Notes under the pieces: generated by a model
Databases searched by the model: none
Seen by the model: the letters and a program-made list of their open reading frames with translations, nothing else
Told to the model about the DNA's origin: nothing
Made by a program: the position numbers and the translations under genes
Assembly: GCF_000340215.1 (NCBI RefSeq)
Contig: NW_006921532.1
Span: forward strand, 1,529,337-1,593,336
Length of the DNA: 64,000 nt
Reading direction: 5' to 3'
Source of the DNA: Pseudocercospora fijiensis CIRAD86
Taxonomy: Eukaryota > Ascomycota > Dothideomycetes > Mycosphaerellales > Mycosphaerellaceae
Part shown: piece after piece, positions 54,834 to 64,000 of the stretch
Layout: each line of letters starts with the position of its first letter
Position numbering within the stretch: the first letter of the stretch is position 1

Positions 54834-57800
54834 ATGGAAGTTCTGGTACCGTGGAACGGCCATGCAGAGCAGAACCAAGGCGACTTCCACTCGGACCACC
54901 GCTCACAGCAGCGCTCACCGAACCGCATCAAATCTCGCCCTGCCAATCCAAAAGTCCTCACGTCGATTATTGATTCCTTCGACACCCTCGCGCCATTGCC
55001 GCCGGGCATTCAGCCACACGAGCTCTTCTCCGAGACAGCCAGCCAGCATTCGCGCGCAGAATCGTCGAGGCGGTCAGTGGCCAGCACGGCATCCATACAC
55101 AAGCCCAGAGAAACTCCCGGCTTCGGAGTCACTTATGGAGCAGATCTCGAATTGGACGATGTACATGGCCTGACCGATGCTGCCCTCCCGCCGATCATTC
55201 CAACATCAAGACCACCCTCCGGCTTGTCGCATCGCAGGGCGCAGCGCCCGAATGCAAAGAAGCCTCCCACCATCCTCCATACCCCGAGCTCTCGGCGAAG
55301 CTCCGTCGGCGTTGCATCTGTGGATCGTCCAGAGAACAGCAGGAACAAGTTGAGCTCGGAGAGTTGGGTGAGGAGCAAGACTTCGACAGTCGCCGATGAT
55401 TCGGTGAGCCTGAGAGGGAGGGCATCGCGAAAGCATCGTTTGCGGCGAGTCGGGTCGCAGGAAAAGCTGAGGGCGGAAGACGCGAATCGTTTGACGAATG
55501 AAGCATCATTCACAGAGAAACGTATGTCTCTTGCCGAGCAAATCATCGCCAAAACACCTGCGAAACCACCAGCTCCTAAACCCAACAGGCTGTACCTGAA
55601 CGACGCCACGATCAGCGAAGCTCCGCCAACCGACGAGCGCCTGAAACTGCTGCGGACCAATTCTTTTGGAGAGCGGAGCGAGGGAGGTGACAGCAGAGTG
55701 TCCAAGGCGTCTTCAGAGCGACGACTTTCTGTGTATGGTAACGCGTCGTTGCAGAGTCCCAGCCCGATTCAGGACTCCATTCCCATGCGCACATCGTCTC
55801 TGCGTCACCCGAGCAGGAGTCCAGCAGGCAAGCGAAAGCACAAAAAGTCCAAGCGCAACGCTGCATCTTCCAGCAAATCTGAACGAATGCCTTACAAGCC
55901 TTCCAAGTCTATACCGGATGAAAAATGGGCAGACCTTGGCGACGATGACGAGACTGTCCGACGCATCAAAGAACTCAGAGAACAACGAAAATCTCGTCAG
56001 GAGGAGTCAACTTCTTATCCTCCCTCGGTCGAAAACTCTTTGGCGCCTTTGGAGGCATCTGAATCACAGCATATCCCAGTTTACGAGCGGTCAGCTCCGC
56101 CTCCCGATGAAGCTAAGCGAGGGTCGAGAAAAGCAACAACAGCCAATCGCAAGCCTATAGACCCTACGAAGGCGCACACGACTCTGGGTATCAGGGGTGA
56201 TGGGATCCGATCTCTAGATTTGAATGGACCAGCTTTTACCGCCAACAGAGCTGCTTCCTCTGATCCCAGTAGCAGGAACGAAAAATTTTCTTTGGCTGTA
56301 AAGCGACCGCAATCGGACTACTACAGACCCGCTCCATCGCGGTCAGCAGATCATTCACCTGCCGGGCGTCTATCTTTGGATTACTCTTATGCCCAAGCGG
56401 TCGACTTGTTGCAGGAAGAAGATTTGCAGCACGCGCTTGAAAGGGAGCGATCACGATCACGATCACGACCTGTAGCGCCCAATCGCAGTTCATCACTTGG
56501 CTTGAAAGCACCGGAACTTCCACCTCCAGAAAGGCACCAATCTACCCTGGCTGTTCCACAGCACGCTAAATCGACGTTGAAGAAGAAACGCCCCCCTCAG
56601 GACCGGTGGACAGCCCACCACCCAGATCTCCCGCTGGCTTTCGACAAGAAAAAGAATCGCCGGAAGTCTATGAGTGATGCTCGTTTGGCGCGACAAGCAG
56701 ACGATGTTTCCGACTCACCGCGCAGAGACAGCATTGAAGATGCTGTAATTGAATATTTGAGCGCGCCGCGTTTGAATCGAAAGGTCAAGCACCCGTTAAC
56801 TGGCCGAACCATTGCTTTTTCCGAAATCGGAGATCCCGAGGGAGCTGCAGTGTTCGTATGCGTCGGCATGGGTCTGACTCGATATGTAACGGCCTTTTAT
56901 GATGAACTTGCAATGACTTTGCGATTGCGCTTGATCACTCTGGACAGGCCAGGCGTGGGTGGCAGCGAACCGTATCCTCCAAACGACAAGACTGGACCTT
57001 TAGGCTGGCCTGAAGATGTACTTGCGATTTGCCAACATCTTGGAATTGTCAAGTTCAGTATTTTGGCTCATTCGGCAGGCGCAATTTATGCACTTGCCAC
57101 AGCGCTGATTCTTCCTCACTTGGTCCGAGGCAAAGTCCATCTACTCGCACCCTGGGTACCACCCAGCCAGCTCGAGGCAATCTCACATCCAACAGCATCG
57201 GCACCTCCGGCGAATCCATTGCCACGCAGTCAGCGACTTCTACGCGTACTGCCAACACCTTTCTTGAAAGCTGCCAACTCATCATTCATGACGGCAACAT
57301 CAGCATCGCTAAAGCCAGCATCAAAACGGAACGTCAAGTCTACTGCCAATAAGTCCTCGCCTCGCAGGGCCACAAATCCTCCTGAGATGCAGGAGCAGAA
57401 ACCCAACAGCCGGGATCGACCAGAGTACAATCGTCGAGAATCAATGATGCTCATGGACCGGTACATGCCCGCCACGAATCCTACTGACCACTTCCCAATT
57501 CCAGTCAAGGAGGAAGAAGAACACGACCAATTTCTCAAGCGAGGCTCTCTGGTACTCTCAGCCACTTCAGGTCCGATGGACCCAGGTTATCAGCAGGCTT
57601 CGTCTGGTCTCAATGCCGCCGAACATGCCGAGAAGGAACGGCAGATGGAGTATACGAGTCGTCTGACGCAAATGACTTGGGATCTCGCCACTCGAGATAG
57701 CAATCCCGCGACAGATCTTGTGGTTTGCCTCGAGCGACATCGTGACGTTGGCTTCCGGTACACGGATGTCGGTGCACAGGTTGTCATCACACATGGCAGT

Positions 57801-58052
57801 GAGGATAAGAGAGTCCCACTTGCGAACGTCAAGTGGATGGCAGAGCAAATGAACCGAAGGGCTCTTGGGCTTGATAGTCTCGGAGCTGTCGCAGTTCGGG
57901 ACAGCTGGGTTGATACTGGCCGTGGGGGTTGTGAGGTCCGCGTTTTGGAGGGTGAGGGTCACGGACTCATGGCTAGTCCTGTAATCATGGGCGACGTTCT
58001 CACAGAAATCGCCGCTGAGTGGGCTGGACAGGGTAGAGGGAATCATCTATGA
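54834..58052 (+). CDS. Alpha/beta hydrolase with long disordered N-terminus
   Basis: An intronless frame of 1072 residues. About 1-640 is Ser/Arg/Pro-rich and disordered, with basic SR runs. The C-terminal part is an alpha/beta-hydrolase fold: GRTIAFSEIGDPEG, DRPGVGGSEPYP, nucleophile elbow AHSAGA (Ser747), acid in HGSEDKRVP (Asp991) and GEGHGLM (His1043). A roughly 180-residue insertion between Ser and Asp holds a charged lid-like segment. Substrate unknown. The fusion of a signalling-style disordered region to a hydrolase is typical of a fungal family but has no assigned function that I can name. ATG 54834 follows a CACAAA context. Confidence 0.85.
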   Translation: MEVLVPWNGHAEQNQGDFHSDHRSQQRSPNRIKSRPANPKVLTSIIDSFDTLAPLPPGIQPHELFSETASQHSRAESSRRSVASTASIHKPRETPGFGVTYGADLELDDVHGLTDAALPPIIPTSRPPSGLSHRRAQRPNAKKPPTILHTPSSRRSSVGVASVDRPENSRNKLSSESWVRSKTSTVADDSVSLRGRASRKHRLRRVGSQEKLRAEDANRLTNEASFTEKRMSLAEQIIAKTPAKPPAPKPNRLYLNDATISEAPPTDERLKLLRTNSFGERSEGGDSRVSKASSERRLSVYGNASLQSPSPIQDSIPMRTSSLRHPSRSPAGKRKHKKSKRNAASSSKSERMPYKPSKSIPDEKWADLGDDDETVRRIKELREQRKSRQEESTSYPPSVENSLAPLEASESQHIPVYERSAPPPDEAKRGSRKATTANRKPIDPTKAHTTLGIRGDGIRSLDLNGPAFTANRAASSDPSSRNEKFSLAVKRPQSDYYRPAPSRSADHSPAGRLSLDYSYAQAVDLLQEEDLQHALERERSRSRSRPVAPNRSSSLGLKAPELPPPERHQSTLAVPQHAKSTLKKKRPPQDRWTAHHPDLPLAFDKKKNRRKSMSDARLARQADDVSDSPRRDSIEDAVIEYLSAPRLNRKVKHPLTGRTIAFSEIGDPEGAAVFVCVGMGLTRYVTAFYDELAMTLRLRLITLDRPGVGGSEPYPPNDKTGPLGWPEDVLAICQHLGIVKFSILAHSAGAIYALATALILPHLVRGKVHLLAPWVPPSQLEAISHPTASAPPANPLPRSQRLLRVLPTPFLKAANSSFMTATSASLKPASKRNVKSTANKSSPRRATNPPEMQEQKPNSRDRPEYNRRESMMLMDRYMPATNPTDHFPIPVKEEEEHDQFLKRGSLVLSATSGPMDPGYQQASSGLNAAEHAEKERQMEYTSRLTQMTWDLATRDSNPATDLVVCLERHRDVGFRYTDVGAQVVITHGSEDKRVPLANVKWMAEQMNRRALGLDSLGAVAVRDSWVDTGRGGCEVRVLEGEGHGLMASPVIMGDVLTEIAAEWAGQGRGNHL

Positions 58053-58253
58053 TAAGATACCAGGATTTCTGACAGGAGGTGGTGGTTGGCGGAATTGATT
58101 CTAGGAAATTTTGAGGGCAATGTGCTTCAAAGCTTGGAAGTGGAATTGGAAGTGGAATGGTGAGGTGGTGCATTGTGAGGCGTGCCTGTTGTAAGATACC
58201 CAATGGCGCTACATCAGGCGCTTATTAGTTACCCTAATATTACGACGACTTCC

Positions 58254-60327
58254 CTATCTTGTATCAGACACCTTATAGAAATCAGGTGCGTACTCGAGCA
58301 ACCAGCTCTTCTCGATCTTGGTCACGTCACGAATGAAAGTCTTGTCTCCCGTCTCCATGATTTCCGTAAATATCACCCAGTCGGCTTTCCTGTTGAACAT
58401 CAGACTTGACGGATGTGCGTGCAGTACAGTGCCGCCGTCGATGGTGCGGAATGTGCCATCCGGTTGCATCCTCGCGGCATGCGCGAAATAGCCGCTTGTC
58501 AGACATCGACGAATGGATTCCTCTTTCGCTCGTCCTCCTGCTTTCAGGACATCATTGCCACTCAATGACTCAGTGACATCGATGCCGAACCGCTCCAGGT
58601 AGCGTCTGAGCTGATTTCGTATGCTGACCGCTCGGGACATTGATTTGAAGTTGAGATAGTGCTGTTGACACCACTTGGCTTCCTTTTTGCCCTTGGTGAC
58701 GAAAGCTTGATAGACGTTGAGTAATGTCAGATGATCGCCTTCTTCGACCGCGAACTTCCTTCTTGCCGTTTCTTCGGCTTTTTTGAGATCGTGAGTGAAC
58801 CACACATTGCCTTGAAGACTGACCATCGCCGCGATGGTCAGTATTTCGGAGAGGCAGTCGAAGGTCTTGGCGGTGAGGAGGCATTTGGCGAGCATTGGCT
58901 CAAGTGCAAGTTCGGCCATTCTTGTTCCTAGTGGTTTTGTGAGCTTTGCGTAGTCGTCCAAAGTACCCAAGGAATACAAAAGTTCCAAGGCTCGAATGAT
59001 GAGCTCGGAAGGCGGTGGGGTGATGAAGTCGAAACGTGCGATGTTGTCAATGCCCAGAGCTTTGAGCTGTAAAATGGTCGGTGCCAAGTTCGAGCGTTGG
59101 ATCTCTGGTACGGTGGCATCCTCCAACGAGTTGAAAGCTTCCTTAGTATACAGCCGGTAGCATTTACCGGGCTTTGTCCGGCCTGCTCGACCTGCTCGTT
59201 GCGTAGCTGATGCTTTAGACACAGGCGTCGCGGTCAACGTTTCAATGCCAGTAGTCGGATTGAAAGCTCTGAGCTTCACGAATCCAGAATCGATGACATA
59301 GACTATGCCATCAATTGTGACACTCGCTTCTGCTATGTTTGTGGAGCAGATTACTTTGCGCGTGTTTTCTGGCGCTGGCTCGAAGACATACATCTGCTGC
59401 TCGGTCGTGAGACCTGCGTACAGTGGATATGGCAAGATCTTGCCAGAGTTTTTGGGAAGCGAAGGCAATCTGTCTGCAATCATTTCGATCGCTCTTTCGA
59501 TCTCATGCCTCCCTGTCAAGAATATCAGGATATCGCCCTCGGGCTCTGTCGTGTGAATATCAAAGACAGTCTTGATTGCTCGTTCCAAATATTCTTCGCA
59601 GGGCTCCGAGAGATAGTGGGTGTCCACGGGAAATGCTCGACCTTCGACACTCACGATGCGACCAATATCTGTTGTCTTTTGATCGCTGGCTTCCTGTGTG
59701 TCCTCGGTGTTGGCGAAGAATTGCAAGAAGTCCTCGGCTTGTAGCGTAGCTGAGCTGATAACAATCCTCAACTCTGGCCTTCGCTTTCGAATCTTCTTCA
59801 GAACACCAAGCAGAACATCGGAGCTCAGGCTACGCTCATGGGCTTCGTCGACCATAATTACGCTATACCTCGAGAGGAGCGGATCCACCAACGCCTCTCT
59901 GAGGAGAAGGCCATCCGTGAGGAATTTGATCCTGGTTGCAGCAGAGGTGACATCTTCAAAACGAATTGAATAGCCAACTTCTTGGCCCAGCTGACATCTC
60001 ATCTCCTCAGCCACTCTTTTTGCAACAGTAGTCGCTGCCACTCGGCGCGGCTGTCTCTCACTGTAAGCAGCTGTCAACTACCATCACATGGAACTTTCGA
60101 GAGGTCGTACTTGCTTGAGTCACGGCAATGATCTTGCCATCATTGCACCAGCCTGCTTCCTCCAGATACTGTGGCAGTTGAGTCGTCTTTCCACTCCCAG
60201 TCTGGCCAATCAAAACCGTCACAGGGTACTTTTCCACCGTGTAGAGGAGCGCATGCTTGTGGCGCGCGATCGGTAGCAGTGAGCTCGGCTTGTGAAGAGC
60301 CGGAATAAACGAGCTCGGATGGTCCAT
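58254..60327 (-). CDS. DEAH-box RNA helicase, DHX35 type
   Basis: Exons 60327..60115 and 60050..58254 give 669 residues. The 64-bp intron is of the GC-AG class (GCAAGT...GAGACAG). The join VTQ-PRRVAATTVA rebuilds motif Ia exactly. Motifs: GQTGSGKTT (41-49), DEAH (139-142), SAT, and QRAGRAGRTKPGKCYRLYT for motif VI, followed by the ratchet and OB-fold regions (GDHLTLLNVYQAF). Length and short N-terminus match DHX35-like helicases, associated with late spliceosomes, rather than Prp2/16/22/43, which have longer N-termini. Nuclear. It is divergent from the CUE-domain gene. Confidence 0.88.
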
Positions 60328-60746
60328 GGCGGCGGCAGCGGAGAGATTGTTGGTTGTGAAAGGTGTGAAAGGCCACGGCCAGGTTATGACCGTTCGCTTC
60401 TCACTGAGCCAGTGGTAACAAAGCCTCACCGAGACTCATTTAGCGATCACAGTCCCAGAACGTGCGAATATGGCCAATGGTGGACCCTGCCCATTGCAAT
60501 GCCGATGCTTGAACGAAGAACGGAAAATAGCACGTCTACACGCCAGGAATGTTGGATCGACAGGGTTCATCGGACCGCTGCGACTGCCTTGGCCGAAACG
60601 TCACAGTGGATGCAGCTGCAGCTCCAAAGCAACTGCCTGGAATTGCCAACAACACCTTCTCTTCCAAGAAATTCGATATACCACACCCACACAGACTTCG
60701 CATAGCTTTCGCACAATCGATCGCATCTGGAGCAGTCCCTTTCGAC
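60328..60746. promoter_or_regulatory. Divergent promoter, DEAH helicase / CUE protein
   Basis: 419 bp between divergent starts. The CUE-gene frame is open through part of it, but ATG 60747 is the natural start. Confidence 0.45.
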
Positions 60747-62323
60747 ATGGCTAAGGACAGTCCGCCAGTCTCGCCAGTCTCCCCAATACGCCCGGAAGAA
60801 TCAGTGACTACAAGAGAAGAGATGACCTTTGACGACGAGCAAGAAACAGGCACGGTCTCGCCACAAGGCCACGAGACCCCAACCAAACCACCTGCCAAAG
60901 CGCCGTCGCCTCGCCCACGAGTTTCCTTCCAAGATGGTCACGAAGAGATCCCGCCAACGAAGCCCCCACGACCGATCAGTCCAATGCAGCAGGCAGAGAA
61001 TACTTTGATTGAGGCCTTCCCAACAATTGACACGAAAGTTGTCAAAGCAGTTCTCAGTGCTAGTGGCGGCAAAGTGGAGCCAGCTTTCAATGCCCTGCTG
61101 GGCATGTCGGATCCAGATTTCAAGCCAGAAGAGCAGATTCCCGCCCCAGCGCAGCCACCGAGACCGGCTTTGCGCAACCCTATGAGCCAGCTTGAGGCAG
61201 ACGAGATGTATGCGAGACAACTGGCTGAGCAATACAACAGTGCTGGTCAACGTTCGCAGACTCGCTACAATCAACGAGAGCCAGGCGCACGTCGTCCGAA
61301 CAAGCAGCGATTCGATGGACACGACGAGCACGAGCGCAGCTTCTTTGATGACGAGTTACCAGAGATTGGAAGAAACATCCAGCAGGGCTTCATGGAGACA
61401 CAGAAGACGGTTACGAGTTGGATCAACAACTTCAAGAAGAAGATCGACGGCCAGGACGAAGACGAGGATCTCTACTCGTCTTCGCAAGCCGGCTCTCGAC
61501 AGAACACTAGCGAATGGCCGGGAAGACAGAACTTTGGCCCTAGCCAGTCAGAACAGCTGCGTGGTATAAGGCGATCTGCAGAGCAGCAGCGACGGAGCAC
61601 TGAGGCGCAGAGATACGATGCTGATCCACGCGAATTTGACGAAGGCGAGTTCGAGCGCTTAGAGTTGAGGGACGACGAGGCTCGTAAGTGCTGAATGTTC
61701 AAGAGAGGGGTAGAGAGAGAAAGATCACTGACGTGCCTGCAGCACCGCCACAGCCGCCGAGGACGTCCTCTCGTAAGACTGCCAATCCTGATCTCTTCAA
61801 GCCGCAGCCCAAGCCTCCGCAGAGCGGGCCAGTAGATGAAGGTGAGCGTGATGAAAGCGTTGCTATTTATTTGAAAATCGCTAACAGGTGCGTAGTCGAC
61901 GCCGCGGAGCGAAAGCAAGCTGGAAACGCTGCTGGCTCGGACAAGGCTGCTAAGTGGAAGCCCCTAACGAGCGTTGCGCCAAACCCAGAGGACGACAACG
62001 ATCCATGTAAGTAAAGGAGATGCCGCTGGACATGGCTCTGTCACAAGAATACAGCCAAGGCTATTACAACGGACTCACTTTTGAGGTTGCTTTCTCGAGA
62101 CACTTGCTAATTGCTTATTATAGTCTCGCTTGGCGACGATGAGGAAGACAAGGACAAGACCGACGACCTGAGGAAGGAGGACACTGAGAGGCTCAAGGAG
62201 GCCGCTCGCAACAGCGTGAGTGGTGCCAATAGTGATTCGGCTCGAAAGCCGTCCGAGAGCGAAACGACAGCGAGCGGAAGGAACAAGGAAGCAGAGGAGC
62301 TGTTAAGTGGCAAGAAGGCATAG
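60747..62323 (+). CDS. CUE-domain ubiquitin-binding protein (Cue5-like)
   Basis: Exons 60747..61683, 61743..61841, 61896..62006 and 62124..62323 give 448 residues. Introns are 59, 54 and 117 bp. The CUE domain (about residues 78-120) reads AENTLIEAFPTIDTKVVKAV, then GGKVEPAFNALLGM. It is followed by EADEMYARQLAEQ and acidic WINNFKKKIDGQDEDED. The overall plan (Pro-rich head, CUE domain, acidic C-terminus with FSLGDDEED) resembles fungal Cue5, a ubiquitin receptor that links cargo to Atg8, but an Atg8-binding motif was not verified. ATG 60747 opens MAKDSPPVSPVSP. Confidence 0.82.
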
Positions 62324-62813
62324 GTGAAACATAGCTCAGCACTTGCTCTCGTTGAGCACGAATGAGGTTGAAATATCATCTTGTGTGGAACATGCCAGGA
62401 GCTGAATTCCGTCACATCCAGCGCCTCCGCTACCCTTCCACCTCACGTTGATCGGAAGCCGAGCTCCTACTCATCTCCTCCTGTTTTCCCATGGCTGGTG
62501 ACATGGCTGGTGAATCGAGGATGCCCCGTACAGAATGCCAATTGCAACGGCCTTGATTTCTGGATCTTGGCAGCTAAGTCTCCCAATCGAGGCAAACAGA
62601 ACAAGATAGTGGTCAATGCACTGATGAATGTAGGACAAATGTCAATGATTTGGAGAACTGTAAGAGAATCCTATTACCATGGCAACCTCGGCCTGACACG
62701 ACATCGATAGCTGATGCAATGCCATGTTGCCAGGAATTCCTATGATCACACCACAATGTCGCCAACCGGATGCTCATTCAGTTACCCTGGTACATAGATT
62801 GCCGACTCCCATC
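62324..62813. other. Intergenic between convergent genes
   Basis: 490 bp. No gene or repeat recognised. Confidence 0.45.
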
Positions 62814-63800
62814 TCATACTCCGTCCGGGATGTCGAGCGTCTTCATCAGGTCGGCGACTAGTCCCATGGTATCTTCATCGCTAGGCGTCACCGGTTCTGA
62901 GGTATCGTCGCTGATGCCACAGTCACTGGTAAGGTCATTGCCACTGCAGTCGCTGACCAGGGAGGGAGTCTGAAAACAGTTTCCTCGCGGACCTCAATCG
63001 TCGGCTCTGGAGTTTTGCCACCAAGGTCTGACCATGAGTTCATGAGATTCTTTGCCCTGACCTGCACACTCTCCAGCTCTTTGTCATACATTATGCCAGC
63101 TCGAGCTTTGCACAAATTGACCAGCATGAATGTGAGGCTATCTGGAATCTCTCTCGGCTTGCCTCGTGCGGCTAGGTGGCGACGGATACCACGACTGCCC
63201 AGGCGTGAGATCCAAGTCTTCGTAGACCCTGTCCGTGATGAAGGAGTAGTACCGAAGTGGTTCGATGGCTGGGAAACGGTACACTTTGGCCTCAGCTTCG
63301 CGAGCGTCAAGGAAGTCGTATATGTTTATGAAAACACCGCGCTGGCCTAGCTCCTGCATTCGCTTGAGAGGATCCTTGGTAGCTGACTTGGTTGACTTGA
63401 GCGAACGTAGGTAACTCACAGCTTTGCATTCCTCGACCGTCTGGCCTTGTCGGGCGCCTACGTGCTGACACAGATCCTGGAACTTTCCAAGCTCATCGGC
63501 ACGGCTTTCGTAGTTGTCCTTGAAGTGCTCGATGACTCTCTCGGTATATGCTTCTTTGGCCTCTTCTGTCCTGACGTTGCCTAGCACGCGGAGTTCGCCT
63601 GGCTCAGGCTTGATCCAGTCTATGCACTTGACTTTTTGTTCGCAGACTACGGTGAGAGGCATCTGTGCGAAATTGTTTTGTGAAGGGCGGAACATCTCTC
63701 CTCTGAAGTTGAGACAGTACTGGGGAGAGTGCTCGTCCTCGAGGCGCCACAACGTGCGCTTCACGTTGACCGTGCCTGGAAAGTCGTCTGGTGCACCCAT
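62814..63800 (-). CDS. Unknown protein, several introns, 3' splice uncertain
   Basis: ATG 63800 opens MGAPDDFPGTVNVKRTLWRL. Exon 1 runs 63800..63420. A 66-bp intron (GTGAGT...ATGCAG) leads to exon 2 from 63353 (ELGQRGVFINIYDFLDARE). A second intron of 58 bp (GTACTA...GGGCAG) then restores the frame GIRRHLAARGKPREIPDSLT. Near the end a further intron is needed to reach the acidic tail (NDLTSDCGISDD, ending LDIPDGV at the stop 62814-62816). Its 5' site is ambiguous. Without that intron the frame stops at 62888. No domain is recognised, but the mixed helical/strand composition indicates a folded protein. Confidence 0.6.
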
Positions 63801-64000
63801 TTCTGCTGGCGCGAGACAGGTGCGGTGCGGTGCGAGTACAGTGTCGAACGTGTATGGACAGAAGAAGAAGTTGAGGTCACAGCAAGAAAAGTCAGATGTT
63901 CTCTAATGCTGCGTAAAATTCAACGGCTGACAGGCACTGGCGACTATTGTGGCAGGCGCGCTTCACCCAAACTCCACTCCAAGCAGTGCGACTAGGCCTT

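Noticed and set aside
1..64000. CRISPR arrays, rRNA operons, bacterial-type operons
   Set aside because: None seen; genes are intron-containing and eukaryotic throughout.

Overview
The window is nuclear DNA of a filamentous ascomycete (Pezizomycotina; the gene style fits Dothideomycetes, but the class is my guess). The reasons are split genes with short GT-AG introns of about 46-120 bp carrying CTRAY-like branch sites, fungal-specific families (Zn2Cys6 regulator with a fungal transcription-factor domain, fungal tRNA ligase, DUF2293), dense packing on both strands, and a DNA transposon with the CpA-to-TpA decay of repeat-induced point mutation (RIP). Exon boundaries below were placed by hand from splice motifs, reading frame and family conservation.

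Left part (1-14 kb): a protein with five SANT/Myb-like repeats (4-984), a very long Lys/Glu/Pro repeat protein in eight exons (2716-9737), a doubtful and apparently frame-broken gene (10239-10942), and the fungal tRNA ligase TRL1 on the minus strand (11271-13727).

Centre (14-35.3 kb): an accessory, catabolic-looking block. It holds an MFS sugar transporter, a xylitol/sorbitol-type dehydrogenase, an NADP-mannitol/sorbose-reductase-like SDR, an unusual short class II aldolase divergently paired with a dihydroxyacetone-kinase-family enzyme, another SDR, a Zn2Cys6 regulator, two paralogous SDRs, and an anion:cation-symporter-type MFS permease. The combination suggests uptake of a sugar or polyol, oxidation to a ketose, phosphorylation and aldol cleavage. 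A RIP-ruined piggyBac-type transposon (about 18.18-21.48 kb) sits inside the block.

Right part (36-64 kb): mostly housekeeping genes: DUF2293 protein, PAF-acetylhydrolase-like lipase, CUS2/TatSF1 splicing factor, agmatinase-family ureohydrolase with a signal-like N-terminus, a Dap1-like cytochrome b5-fold protein, a small Cys/His protein, NOP4, a conserved fungal protein of unknown role, a RING-like zinc protein, an alpha/beta hydrolase with a long disordered N-terminus, a DHX35-type DEAH helicase (with a GC-AG intron), a CUE-domain protein and an unknown protein at the right edge. Long gaps at 44.3-45.9, 48.2-50.9 and 53.4-54.8 kb hold little beyond weak coding remnants and repeats.
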